Below, one piece after another: positions 6,785-13,995 of a stretch of 16,298 nucleotides of DNA. The position numbers and the translations under genes were made by a program. Under the pieces are notes generated by a model. The model did no database searches and had not been told where the DNA came from. It saw nothing but the letters and a program-made list of their open reading frames with translations. Source of the DNA: SIG440 sp045578305 (GTDB lineage Bacteria > Bacillota > Clostridia > Monoglobales > Monoglobaceae); NCBI GenBank assembly GCA_045578305.1, contig JAZNKA010000026.1, positions 1-16,298 on the forward strand, given 5' to 3'. The first letter of the stretch is position 1; each line of letters begins with the position of its first letter.

Positions 6785-9244
6785 ATGTTTGAACAAAAAC
6801 TTACTCAGCGCGCAAAATCCGCTATCAACCTTGCCGGAAACAGCGCTTTGGAAATGGGACACAACTATATAGGAACCGAGCATCTTCTTTTGGGACTTGT
6901 CCGCGAAGGCGGCGGGGTTGCTGCAAAGGTACTGCTTGACAACGGAGCTGCTGCCAAAAGTATAGAGGAAAAAATCGACTTTTTTGTAGGCACAGACCTG
7001 CCGCTTGGCAACACTCCCCTAAGCTTTACCCCACGCACCAAAAGCGTTCTTGAAAGCAGTTATTCTGAGGCTCGCAAGCTTGGTCACAACTATATCGGCA
7101 CCGAACATATTCTTATCGCACTCCTTCGCGAAAATGAAAGCCTTGCCGTAAGAATCCTGATTTCTGTAGGCGTTAATATCCAAAAGGTTTACTCGGATAT
7201 AATAAAGCTTATGACCGAGAACAACTTTGGCGAAATTCCAAACAATGCCCCCTCGGGCGATCCGGCAGTTCCGGGCAAGCCAAAACGGAGCAGTGAAAAA
7301 ACTCCTACCCTTGATAAATACGGTCGGGACCTTACCAAAATGGCAGCCGAGCTTAAGCTTGACCCCATTATAGGTCGGGATAATGTAATAGAGAGGGTAA
7401 TTCAAATCCTCAGCCGTCGCACAAAAAACAACCCCTGCCTGATTGGCGAGCCCGGAGTAGGCAAAACTGCCGTGGCAGAGGGTCTGGCTCAAAAAATAGT
7501 GCAGGGACTTGTTCCTGAAATCCTTAAAGACAAAAAGGTAATAACCCTTGACCTTTCATCAATGATTGCAGGTGCAAAGTATCGCGGCGAATTTGAAGAA
7601 CGCCTTAAAGGTGCGATGGAGGAAATCAGAAAAGCCGGAGATATAATCCTTTTTATTGACGAAATACACACCATAATCGGTGCAGGAGCCGCAGAAGGTG
7701 CAATAGATGCCGCAAATATTCTGAAGCCTGCCCTGGCGCGCGGCGAAATTCAGATTGTAGGTGCGACCACTTTGGAGGAATACCGCAAGCATATCGAAAA
7801 GGATGCCGCGCTTGAAAGGCGCTTCCAGTCCATCGTTTTAGATGAGCCCAATTATGAAGAAAGTATAGAAATTCTGAAAGGAATCCGTGACAAATACGAG
7901 GCTCATCATCGTGTAAAAATCTCGGATGCTGCCCTTGATGCGGCAGTAAAGATGTCAACAAGATATATCCCTGACAGATTTCTGCCAGACAAAGCGATTG
8001 ACCTTATAGACGAGGCTGCGTCAAGAATAAGAATCAAAACTCTTACCGCACCTCCTGCCATAAAAGAGCTTGAGGACAAGGTAGAAAATATCCGTCACGA
8101 AAAAGAAGCTGCGATTGCTGCGCAGGAATACGAAAAAGCCGCCAAGCTTCGCGACGAAGAAAAATCTGTGGCAGACCAGTTGAAACAGCAAAAAGAAAGT
8201 TGGGAAGACAAAAGCCGAGGCGGCACAGCCGAGGTTGGCGAAAGCGAAATCGCCGAAATAGTGGCCGCCTGGACCGGCATCCCGGTAAAATCTATCGAAG
8301 AGGACGAAAGCGAGCGACTTTTGCGCCTTGAAGAAATTCTGCATGGCAGGGTAATCGGTCAAAACGAAGCGGTTACCGCCGTTTCAAAGGCTATCCGCCG
8401 GGGCAGAGTGGGGCTTAAAGACCCCAAACGCCCGATTGGCTCGTTTATCTTCCTTGGTCCGACAGGCGTAGGAAAGACCGAACTTTCGAAAGCACTTGCA
8501 GAGGCAATGTTTGGTGACGAAGATGCTCTTATCCGGATTGATATGTCCGAGTATATGGAAAAACACACAGTATCGCGTATGGTCGGCTCGCCTCCCGGAT
8601 ATGTAGGTTATGACGAGGGAGGTCAATTGACCGAAAAGGTACGCAGAAAGCCATATTCCGTGATTCTTTTTGACGAGATTGAAAAGGCACATCCCGATGT
8701 ATTTAACATTCTTTTGCAAATCCTGGAAGACGGAATTCTGACAGACTCGCAGGGTCGCAGGGTTGATTTCAGAAACACAGTTATCATTATGACCTCAAAT
8801 CTTGGGGCACGGCTGATTACCGAAAGCAAGAGCCTTGGCTTTGCAGCCGCGGCACAAAGTGAAGCCCGCGATTATTCAAAAATCAAATCAGATGTTATGG
8901 GTGAGCTGAAAAAAGCATTCCGCCCCGAATTTTTAAACAGAATTGATGACATAATCGTATTCTCGCAGCTCAGCCGCGACGAAATTAAAAAAATAGCCGA
9001 AAAGATGCTTGGCTCTTTAAAATCACGACTTAAGGAAAACGAAATAACCGTCACCTTTGATGAATCGAGTCTGGAACAGATTGCAAGTGTGGGATTTGAC
9101 CCCGTTTACGGCGCACGGCCCCTCCGTCGTGCTATCCAATCCGATATTGAAGACATGCTTGCTGAAAAGATGCTTGACGGCAATATAAAAAAAGGGTCCG
9201 ACATAACCGTCATCTTTGAAGGCGGAAAATTTGAAGTTAAATAA
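6785..9244 (+). CDS. clpC: ClpC, AAA+ unfoldase of the ClpCP protease
   Basis: An 819-residue Hsp100 protein. Two Clp N-domain repeats (about 1-145) each carry a GHNYIGTEH motif. AAA-1 has Walker A GEPGVGKT (from about 221) and Walker B ILFIDEIH. The middle domain (about 410-480) is charged and coiled, and contains a UVR-like segment (QEYEKAAKLRDEE), the ClpC hallmark that contacts McsA/MecA-type adaptors. AAA-2 has GPTGVGKT (from about 558) and VILFDEIEKAH. LGF at about 684-686 is the ClpP-docking loop, so it should work with ClpP, which is not in this window. The ATG at 6785 matches the family start and has AAAGGA 9 nt upstream. An in-frame ATG at 6776 directly abuts that site. It is the last gene of the operon, ended by the hairpin at 9258-9293. 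Confidence 0.97.
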   Translation: MFEQKLTQRAKSAINLAGNSALEMGHNYIGTEHLLLGLVREGGGVAAKVLLDNGAAAKSIEEKIDFFVGTDLPLGNTPLSFTPRTKSVLESSYSEARKLGHNYIGTEHILIALLRENESLAVRILISVGVNIQKVYSDIIKLMTENNFGEIPNNAPSGDPAVPGKPKRSSEKTPTLDKYGRDLTKMAAELKLDPIIGRDNVIERVIQILSRRTKNNPCLIGEPGVGKTAVAEGLAQKIVQGLVPEILKDKKVITLDLSSMIAGAKYRGEFEERLKGAMEEIRKAGDIILFIDEIHTIIGAGAAEGAIDAANILKPALARGEIQIVGATTLEEYRKHIEKDAALERRFQSIVLDEPNYEESIEILKGIRDKYEAHHRVKISDAALDAAVKMSTRYIPDRFLPDKAIDLIDEAASRIRIKTLTAPPAIKELEDKVENIRHEKEAAIAAQEYEKAAKLRDEEKSVADQLKQQKESWEDKSRGGTAEVGESEIAEIVAAWTGIPVKSIEEDESERLLRLEEILHGRVIGQNEAVTAVSKAIRRGRVGLKDPKRPIGSFIFLGPTGVGKTELSKALAEAMFGDEDALIRIDMSEYMEKHTVSRMVGSPPGYVGYDEGGQLTEKVRRKPYSVILFDEIEKAHPDVFNILLQILEDGILTDSQGRRVDFRNTVIIMTSNLGARLITESKSLGFAAAAQSEARDYSKIKSDVMGELKKAFRPEFLNRIDDIIVFSQLSRDEIKKIAEKMLGSLKSRLKENEITVTFDESSLEQIASVGFDPVYGARPLRRAIQSDIEDMLAEKMLDGNIKKGSDITVIFEGGKFEVK

Positions 9245-9257
9245 ATTTTTTAACATT

Positions 9258-9297
9258 AAAAGGCAGAAACGATTGATTTCGTTTCTGCCTTTTCTTT
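9258..9297 (+). terminator. Terminator of the ctsR-clpC operon, probably bidirectional
   Basis: A perfect 15-bp stem (9258-9272 with 9279-9293) around a 6-nt loop, followed on the plus strand by a T-rich run (to about 9298). It ends clpC. trxB converges from the other side (stop at 9320), and the A-rich base of the left arm gives a short T run on the minus strand, so it may serve both genes. Confidence 0.92.
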
Positions 9298-9319
9298 TGT
9301 TCTTTATCTATTATCACAA

Positions 9320-10234
9320 TTACGCAAATTTTTCATCTATATACTTGCTGGCTGCAAGCGCTGCAATGCTTCCGTCACCTACGGCAGTTGTAAGCTGTCT
9401 TACCTCTTTGATACGACAATCGCCTGCTGCAAAAACACCCTCGACAGATGTCAGGCAATCCTCGCCTGCCACAACATAACCTCCGTCGTTTAACAACACA
9501 AGTCCTTTAAATCCGTCATTTTGCGGAACCTTGCCAACTGCTACAAATGCTCCGTCAAGATCAATATGGTGTTTGCTGCCATCAACGACTGAAATCAAAT
9601 CAAGTCCCGAAAGTCTTTCCTCGCCGCAAAATTTTTCAACTGTAGTTTCGAGCAAAAATTCAACATTTTCAAGAGTTTTAAGTTTTCTTACAAGACGTTC
9701 TTCTGCACGAAACTCGCTGCGTCTGTGTATAAGATAAACCTTTTTTGCTACGCGAGATAAATGCTCAGCGTCCTGAAGGGCAGTGTTGCCTCCGCCGATT
9801 ACAGCAACAATTTTTCCGCGATAAAATGCGCCGTCACAAACCGCACAAAAAGAAACTCCTCTTCCAATAAGCTTTTCTTCACCCTCGGCTCCAAGCAGAC
9901 GATTTTTCACTCCCGTTGCAATGATTACCGATTTTGCTGTATACTCATTTTTTTGAGTAACAACGATTTTTTCTTTTCCCGGTCTGATTCCGACAACATT
10001 TTCATACTTTATTTCGCCACCCAAAGACTTAACTTGTCCCGAAAGAGCCTCTGCAAAATCAAATCCGCTTATCTCGGCAATTCCCGGAAAGTTTTCCACG
10101 CGATCGGTCAGCGCAATTTGTCCTCCAAGCCCCATCTTTTCAAGGACAAGTACCGATTTTTCAGCTCGAAGTGCATAAATTGCCGCCGTAAGCCCGGCAG
10201 GACCCCCGCCAATTATGATTATATCATACATCAT
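9320..10234 (-). CDS. trxB: Thioredoxin reductase (NADPH)
   Basis: A flavoprotein of 304 residues (307 from the first ATG at 10243) that reduces thioredoxin with NADPH. Numbers here are from the longer form. The FAD-binding GGGPAG is at about 12-17, the redox-active CAVC disulfide at 133-136 followed by DGAFY, and the NADPH-binding GGGNTALQDA at about 150-159 with HRRSEFRA at 173-180. A final FAD motif GVFAAGDC lies near residue 270. The GGGNTA and HRR motifs argue for NADPH rather than the ferredoxin- or flavin-dependent clostridial variants. CAVC replaces the usual CATC. The ATG at 10234 is preferred because AAAGG abuts the ATG at 10243; a third ATG at 10231 is also possible. The gene follows rplL after a terminator, and I found no clear promoter in the short gap. 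Confidence 0.95.
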   Translation of the reverse strand: MMYDIIIIGGGPAGLTAAIYALRAEKSVLVLEKMGLGGQIALTDRVENFPGIAEISGFDFAEALSGQVKSLGGEIKYENVVGIRPGKEKIVVTQKNEYTAKSVIIATGVKNRLLGAEGEEKLIGRGVSFCAVCDGAFYRGKIVAVIGGGNTALQDAEHLSRVAKKVYLIHRRSEFRAEERLVRKLKTLENVEFLLETTVEKFCGEERLSGLDLISVVDGSKHHIDLDGAFVAVGKVPQNDGFKGLVLLNDGGYVVAGEDCLTSVEGVFAAGDCRIKEVRQLTTAVGDGSIAALAASKYIDEKFA

Positions 10235-10290
10235 TTGTTTCATCCTTTCCGTTTAAAGATTATTTTCCCACAAAGAATTCGTTTTATTAC

Positions 10291-10319
10291 AAAAAACGGT
10301 CACCACATGGTGACCGTTT
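10291..10319 (-). terminator. Rho-independent terminator after rplL
   Basis: On the minus strand an 11-bp perfect GC-containing stem (10309-10319 with 10294-10304) closes a 4-nt loop and is followed by a six-T run (10291-10296, partly shared with the stem base). It lies 21 nt after the rplL stop and should end the ribosomal transcript before trxB. Confidence 0.9.
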
Positions 10320-10340
10320 AAAGTGCAATCAAAACTTAAA

Positions 10341-10712
10341 TTACTTAAGTTCAACAGTTGCGCCAACTTCTTCGAGCTGAGCCTTGAACTTTTCAGCGTC
10401 TTCCTTAGAAACAGCTTCCTTAAGAGTTGTGGGAGCACCATCAACAGCAGCCTTTGCTTCAGCAAGACCAAGACCTGTGATTTCACGAACAGCCTTGATT
10501 ACCTTGATCTTTTCTGCACCAGCAGATGCAAGAACTACGTCAAATTCTGATTTTTCTGCACCGCCTGCAGCAGCACCATCACCAGCAGCAGCAACCATAA
10601 CAGGAGCAGCAGCGCTTACGCCAAATTCCTCTTCAAGAGCCTTTACGAGATCGTTAACTTCAACAAGTGTAAGTGTTTTGATTTCTTCAATCATTTTTGC
10701 TATATCAGCCAT
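10341..10712 (-). CDS. rplL: 50S ribosomal protein L7/L12
   Basis: A 123-residue stalk protein, normal in length. The N-terminal dimerisation helices (about 1-35) contain LTLVEVNDLVKALEEEFGV. An Ala/Gly-rich hinge (about 36-54) follows, then the globular C-terminal domain that binds translation factors (about 56-123), with KIKVIKAVREITGLGLAEAK and the ending ATVELK. Several copies sit on L10 in the ribosome and recruit EF-Tu, EF-G, IF2 and release factors. The ribosome binding site GGAGG precedes the ATG. It is 73 nt downstream of rplJ and shares the promoter and L10 leader at 11361-11525. A terminator follows directly; rpoB, its usual next gene, is absent. Confidence 0.98.
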   Translation of the reverse strand: MADIAKMIEEIKTLTLVEVNDLVKALEEEFGVSAAAPVMVAAAGDGAAAGGAEKSEFDVVLASAGAEKIKVIKAVREITGLGLAEAKAAVDGAPTTLKEAVSKEDAEKFKAQLEEVGATVELK

Positions 10713-10785
10713 TTTTATTATCCTCCATGATAAATTATATTTCGGGAATTAAAGCAACCCGATACTTTAAAATTACTAAAAACTA

Positions 10786-11289
10786 TTACTCTGCAGCTTC
10801 CATCTGCTTTGCGATGGCATCCAGAGTTCTGACAAGGCTTCCAATAGGAGCCTGAAGGCTTCCCAGCATCTTTGCAATAAGGGTTTCCTTGTTGGGGATG
10901 CTTGCGTAAACCTTAACTTCGTTAACATCAATTACCTTTCCGTCAACGAAACCGGCTTTAATCTCGAGCTGTTCGTTGTTCTTTGCGAACTCAACCAAAA
11001 CCTTTGCCGGAGCAACCACATCATCTGTGCTTGTTGCAAGAGCTGTAGGTCCGTGAAGAACGGGGTCAAGACCCTCAAGACCAACCTCATTTGCAGCAAA
11101 GCGAGTGAGTGTATTTTTAACGATTGTGTATTCAACACCGGCTTCTCTGAGTTTAGCACGAAGCTCGGTATCCTGAGCAACAGTAAGACCACGATAGTCA
11201 GCAATAACACCTGCCTGAGCATTCTTCAGTCTTTCGGTAAGTTCTGCGACAATAGCCTTTTTGTTCTCTAAAACTTTTGCACTTGGCAC
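10786..11289 (-). CDS. rplJ: 50S ribosomal protein L10
   Basis: A 167-residue protein that forms the base of the L7/L12 stalk, bound to 23S rRNA beside L11. Typical L10 features are the opening PSAKVLENKKAIVAELTERL, the DYRGLTV motif (about 34-40), VKNTLTRFA (about 57-65) and a C-terminal helix (from about 145) where L7/L12 dimers dock. L10 bound to L12 is also the regulator of its own mRNA. The start codon is GTG at 11287-11289, preceded by AAAGGAGG at good spacing; no other start fits the conserved N-terminus. It is first in a two-gene unit with rplL, read from a promoter at 11497-11525 through an L10 leader. Confidence 0.97.
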   Translation of the reverse strand: MPSAKVLENKKAIVAELTERLKNAQAGVIADYRGLTVAQDTELRAKLREAGVEYTIVKNTLTRFAANEVGLEGLDPVLHGPTALATSTDDVVAPAKVLVEFAKNNEQLEIKAGFVDGKVIDVNEVKVYASIPNKETLIAKMLGSLQAPIGSLVRTLDAIAKQMEAAE

Positions 11290-11367
11290 AACTGTTTCCT
11301 CCTTTCAAAATTAAACTGCCTATACAATCAATCCGCACAAAACGAAGATTTGTATTTGAAAACAAAT

Positions 11368-11392
11368 AACCCTCGCAAGACATACGAGGGTT
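11368..11392 (-). terminator. Conditional terminator (attenuator) in L10 leader
   Basis: An 8-bp stem, AACCCTCG/CGAGGGTT, with a 9-nt loop, followed on the minus strand by ATTTGTTTTC. The T run is imperfect, as suits a regulated terminator. It lies about 80 nt before the rplJ GTG. Confidence 0.7.
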
Positions 11393-11473
11393 AGACATTA
11401 AACAACAAACCTGAATTTGTAATTTATAAGTCTCCTCGGCAGGAATTATGACCAAAGTCACCTGCTGTCTGCG
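11368..11473 (-). ncRNA. L10 leader: autoregulatory attenuator of rplJ-rplL
   Basis: The rplJ 5' leader matches the Firmicutes L10 leader type (Rfam L10_leader). On the minus strand GCAGACAGCAGG (11462-11473) pairs through its GCAGG with CCTGC (11439-11443), enclosing a small TGAC/GTCA hairpin. This is the expected L10-(L12) binding, kink-turn-like part. Downstream, AACCCTCG (11385-11392) and CGAGGGTT (11368-11375) form an 8-bp hairpin followed by a T-rich stretch, a terminator. The alternative is CGAGGAGAC (11430-11438) pairing with GTCT and CCTCG of 11385-11396 across a 3-nt bulge, an antiterminator. The two pairings exclude each other because both use CCCTCG. Known biology: excess L10-L12 binds the leader and lowers expression. 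The exact switch drawn here is my inference. Confidence 0.85.
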
Positions 11474-11496
11474 GAAATTATTCAATTAACTATGAC

Positions 11497-11525
11497 ATTG
11501 TATCACACAATTTGAATTATGTCAA
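11497..11525 (-). promoter_or_regulatory. Promoter of rplJ-rplL
   Basis: On the minus strand: a consensus TTGACA (11520-11525), a 17-nt spacer and TACAAT (11497-11502). It begins 15 nt after the rplA stop. No terminator was seen between rplA and this promoter, so read-through from the rpmG operon may add to expression. Confidence 0.88.
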
Positions 11526-11540
11526 CAACAAATTTCAAAA

Positions 11541-12236
11541 TTATGCGTCAATCTTCACAGCATTTATTTTGATGCCGGGGCCCATAGTTGATGCAACGGT
11601 AACTGACTTAAGGTACTGACCTTTTGCAGCTGCCGGCTTAGCCTTGATAATTGCGCCCATAAGAGCATTGAAGTTTTCAACAAGCTTATCCTTGCCAAAA
11701 GAAGCTTTCCCAAGCGGGCAGTGGATAATGTTTGTCTTGTCAAGTCTGTATTCAATCTTACCTGACTTGATTTCAGCAATTGCACGAGCAACATCAGGTG
11801 TAACAGTACCCGCTTTGGGGCTTGGCATAAGGCCCTTAGGACCAAGAGTTTTACCAATTCTACCAACAAGACCCATCATATCGGGTGTTGCAACAACTAC
11901 GTCAAAATCGAACCAGTTTTCTGACTGAATTTTCTGAACCAAGTCTTCAGCACCAACATAGTCAGCACCTGCAGCCTTAGCTTCTTCAGCCTTGCCTTCG
12001 CGAGCGAAAACAAGAACTTTAATTTCTTTACCTGTACCATTGGGAAGAACTACCGCACCTCTAACCTGCTGGTCAGCGTGTCTTGAGTCAACACCCAATC
12101 TTACATGAATCTCAACAGTTTCGTCAAACTTAGCCTTTGCGGTCTGGCAAACCAAATCCAAAGCTTCAGCTGTGTCATAAAGTTTGCTTTTTTCAATCAG
12201 CTTGACACTGTCTTGATATTTCTTACCTTTCTTCAT
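11541..12236 (-). CDS. rplA: 50S ribosomal protein L1
   Basis: A 231-residue protein of normal length. The family start KKGKKYQDSVKLIEKSKLY, the ETVEIHVRLGVDSRHADQQVRG stretch (about 40-60), GTGKEIKVLVFA and the PKGLMPSPKAGTVT motif (about 133-146) are all present. L1 binds 23S rRNA at the mobile L1 stalk, helps eject E-site tRNA, and represses its own operon by binding an mRNA copy of the rRNA site. It follows rplK with an 82-nt gap and has an AGGAGG ribosome binding site. It is the last gene of the rpmG-secE-nusG-rplK-rplA series before the separate rplJ promoter. Confidence 0.98.
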   Translation of the reverse strand: MKKGKKYQDSVKLIEKSKLYDTAEALDLVCQTAKAKFDETVEIHVRLGVDSRHADQQVRGAVVLPNGTGKEIKVLVFAREGKAEEAKAAGADYVGAEDLVQKIQSENWFDFDVVVATPDMMGLVGRIGKTLGPKGLMPSPKAGTVTPDVARAIAEIKSGKIEYRLDKTNIIHCPLGKASFGKDKLVENFNALMGAIIKAKPAAAKGQYLKSVTVASTMGPGIKINAVKIDA

Positions 12237-12318
12237 TATTACATTTCCTCCTATCGTGGTTTCGCAGAATGTCTAAAATTACATTCCTCCCACTTTTTTC
12301 AATTGAAGCGTTTTTGGA

Positions 12319-12744
12319 TTATTCTTCCACGGTAACGCCCATAGACCTTGCTGTACCTGCAACCATTGACATAGCTGCTTCGATTGAAGCTGCGTTGAGG
12401 TCAGGCATTTTCTGTTCTGCAATAGCCTTGAGGTCTGCTTTCGAAAGCTGTGCAACCTTGGTCTTGTTAGGAACGCCGCTGCCGCTTTGAACCTTACAAG
12501 CCTTCTTGATAAGAACAGCTGCCGGCGGAGTCTTGGTGATGAACGAGAATGATCTGTCCTGATAAACAGTGATAACAACCGGGATAACGAGACCGCTGTC
12601 CTTTGCTGTTTTTTCATTAAACTGCTTACAGAAATCCATAATGTTTACACCGTGCTGACCAAGAGCCGGACCTACAGGAGGAGCAGGAGTAGCTTTGCCT
12701 GCTTCAATCTGTAATTTGATGTAACCTGTAATTTTTTGCGCCAT
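12319..12744 (-). CDS. rplK: 50S ribosomal protein L11
   Basis: A 141-residue protein of normal length. The N-terminal domain shows the proline-rich ATPAPPVGPALGQHGVNIMDFCK (about 20-42) that contacts factors and is the thiostrepton region. The C-terminal RNA-binding domain (about 75-141) ends MVAGTARSMGVTVEE. L11 binds the GTPase-associated centre of 23S rRNA and is needed for factor turnover and stringent-response signalling. GGGAGGTG upstream of the ATG is a strong ribosome binding site. The 135-nt gap after nusG holds structured RNA that is a candidate L1-binding control element. Confidence 0.98.
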   Translation of the reverse strand: MAQKITGYIKLQIEAGKATPAPPVGPALGQHGVNIMDFCKQFNEKTAKDSGLVIPVVITVYQDRSFSFITKTPPAAVLIKKACKVQSGSGVPNKTKVAQLSKADLKAIAEQKMPDLNAASIEAAMSMVAGTARSMGVTVEE

Positions 12745-12770
12745 TTTAATGACACCTCCCTTTCACAAAC

Positions 12771-12838
12771 GTGGTAATATCGGAAACGGATTCCTTATTT
12801 CCGCCCCTCCCACCTATCCGAAAGAAGTCCTTCCGGAT
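12771..12838 (-). promoter_or_regulatory. rplK leader with candidate L1-binding structure
   Basis: On the minus strand a 9-bp hairpin (12830-12838 with 12816-12824, one G-U pair) is followed by GTGGGAGG (12806-12813), a CGGAAA/TTTCCG stem (12798-12803 with 12781-12786) and TACCAC (12771-12776). GTGG and CCAC can close the outer helix, leaving purine-rich internal loops, the kind of shape L1 binds in rRNA and in rplK mRNAs. The L1 link is inferred from position and shape, not proved. There is no T run, so it is not a simple terminator. Confidence 0.5.
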
Positions 12839-12879
12839 ATATAAATACGGCAAAAGCCGTGTGGGTAACTTGATTAAAT

Positions 12880-13401
12880 TTAGCTGAGTGCTTCCACCTG
12901 GTTGAACTCAAGCTCGACATCTGTATCGCGGCCAAACATAGATATTTTGGCTTTGATTTTTTGTTTATCCATAACAATCGCATCAATAACACCGACAAAT
13001 CCTTCCAAAGGACCGTACTTAACACGGATGTTGTCACCGACATCAAATCCAACTGTAACAGTCTGTTTTTCAAGACCAATAGCTGCAATTTCTTTTTCGG
13101 TAAGAGGCACCGGCTTTGAACCCGGACCAACAAAGCCTGTAACACCGCGGCAGTTTCTTACAACATACCAGCTTTCGTCGGTCATGACCATCTTTACGAT
13201 TACATAACCGGGGAAAATCTTGCGCATAACCGACTTTTTCTGACCGTCTTTGATTTCGACAACCTCTTCCATCGGAACACTGATTTCCTGTATTACATCC
13301 TGCATATTGCGATTTTCGATTGTTTTTTCAATGTCAGCTTTTACTTTGTTCTCGTAGCCTGAGTAGGTGTGAGCAACATACCATTTTGCTTCTTTAGACA
13401 T
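12880..13401 (-). CDS. nusG: Transcription factor NusG
   Basis: A 173-residue elongation factor. The N-terminal NGN domain (about 5-115) begins AKWYVAHTYSGYENKVKADIE and contains FPGYVIVKM and WYVVRNCRGVTGFVG. A linker with PVPLTEKEI follows. The KOW domain (about 120-173) includes VGDNIRVKYGPLEGFVGVI. NusG binds the clamp of RNA polymerase, stabilises elongation or pausing, and links polymerase to ribosome or Rho. The length is normal. Upstream of the ATG, in the same frame, a TAG is met after eight sense codons and no alternative start exists, so the start is secure. Its best Shine-Dalgarno-like sequences lie unusually far away (14-20 nt). It is 28 nt from secE in the classic secE-nusG order. 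Confidence 0.98.
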   Translation of the reverse strand: MSKEAKWYVAHTYSGYENKVKADIEKTIENRNMQDVIQEISVPMEEVVEIKDGQKKSVMRKIFPGYVIVKMVMTDESWYVVRNCRGVTGFVGPGSKPVPLTEKEIAAIGLEKQTVTVGFDVGDNIRVKYGPLEGFVGVIDAIVMDKQKIKAKISMFGRDTDVELEFNQVEALS

Positions 13402-13429
13402 GATAACGGGACTCGCCCTTCCCTCCTAC

Positions 13430-13624
13430 TTATCTGTTGATTAACAAGGCAATAGCGCCACTGAACAGCCAGTCCAGTATCCAGATAACTGCACCGACAA
13501 TCAAAACAAAAATGATAACTATCAAAGTGTTTTGACGAACTTTTGCAAACGAAGGCCATACAACTCTTTTAAGTTCTGCCTTCATATCAACAAACCAGTT
13601 CTTGATTTTTGAGAATATACTCAT
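13430..13624 (-). CDS. secE: SecE, preprotein translocase subunit
   Basis: A 64-residue protein of the short, single-span type usual in Gram-positive bacteria. A cytoplasmic amphipathic helix with the family motif MKAELKRVVWPSF (about 14-26) is followed by one membrane segment (about 34-60, VIIFVLIVGAVIWILDWLF). SecE clamps SecY in the membrane and is essential for protein export. AGAGGT precedes the ATG at good spacing. It lies between rpmG (26 nt) and nusG (28 nt), the standard order for this locus. Confidence 0.96.
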   Translation of the reverse strand: MSIFSKIKNWFVDMKAELKRVVWPSFAKVRQNTLIVIIFVLIVGAVIWILDWLFSGAIALLINR

Positions 13625-13650
13625 TTGAAACTACCTCTTGCTTTCAAAAA

Positions 13651-13800
13651 TTACTTCGTTTCTTTGTGAAGTGTGTGCTTTTTGCAGAATCTGCAGTACT
13701 TGTTCATTTCAAGTCTGTCGGGACTGTTTTTCTTGTTCTTCATTGTGTCATAGTTTCTCTGCTTACATTCTGTGCAAGCCAAAGTGATTTTAACTCTCAT
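13651..13800 (-). CDS. rpmG: 50S ribosomal protein L33 (zinc-binding form)
   Basis: A 49-residue protein read from an ATG at 13800 to a TAA at 13651. It starts MRVKITLACTEC and contains NYDTMKNKKN, RLEMNKYCRFC and a basic end (KKHTLHKETK), all standard for L33. The two Cys pairs, CTEC at 9-12 and CRFC at 36-39, should bind one zinc ion, so this is the C+ (zinc-containing) paralogue type. L33 lies near the E site of the large subunit. AAAGGGTG precedes the ATG. It is the first gene of the rpmG-secE-nusG-rplK-rplA unit. Confidence 0.97.
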   Translation of the reverse strand: MRVKITLACTECKQRNYDTMKNKKNSPDRLEMNKYCRFCKKHTLHKETK

Positions 13801-13923
13801 CCTTTTTCACCCTTTCGCGTTATACACTCTGCCAACTTGGGCAGAAAATTTTGCTTAATGTACTCTATTATTTGTGACTTCTTTTAGTCAACACAAATAA
13901 AGCCCCTTTTCAGAGGTAATGAT
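13801..13923 (-). promoter_or_regulatory. 5' leader of the rpmG-secE-nusG transcript
   Basis: About 115 nt lie between the predicted transcript start and the rpmG ATG. Two hairpins are visible on the minus strand. One pairs TTTGTG..GACT with AGTCACAAA (about 13870-13898, 2-nt bulge). The other pairs TCTGCC with GGCAGA (13828-13845). Neither is followed by a T run, and neither matches a riboswitch I recognise. No tRNA gene is present. Confidence 0.4.
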
Positions 13924-13952
13924 ATACTATCACATTTTTTTCCTGTTGTCAA
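13924..13952 (-). promoter_or_regulatory. Promoter of rpmG-secE-nusG-rplK-rplA
   Basis: On the minus strand: a consensus TTGACA (13947-13952), a 17-nt spacer and TAGTAT (13924-13929), preceded by an A/T-rich stretch that could act as an UP element. Confidence 0.82.
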
Positions 13953-13995
13953 TATTTTTTTTAAATTTTTTATCATACCAAAATTTTTGTTTCAA

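Noticed and set aside
10713..10785. A 5-bp inverted repeat (TCGGG/CCCGA) between rplJ and rplL as a terminator
   Set aside because: The stem is short, the loop is long and no T run follows. rplL is expected to be co-transcribed with rplJ.
13801..13850. tRNA-like string (GCCCAAGTTGGCAGAG) in the rpmG leader, where a tRNA gene is common in other genomes
   Set aside because: The stretch to the rpmG start is too short, and no acceptor stem, anticodon arm or T-arm can be drawn.
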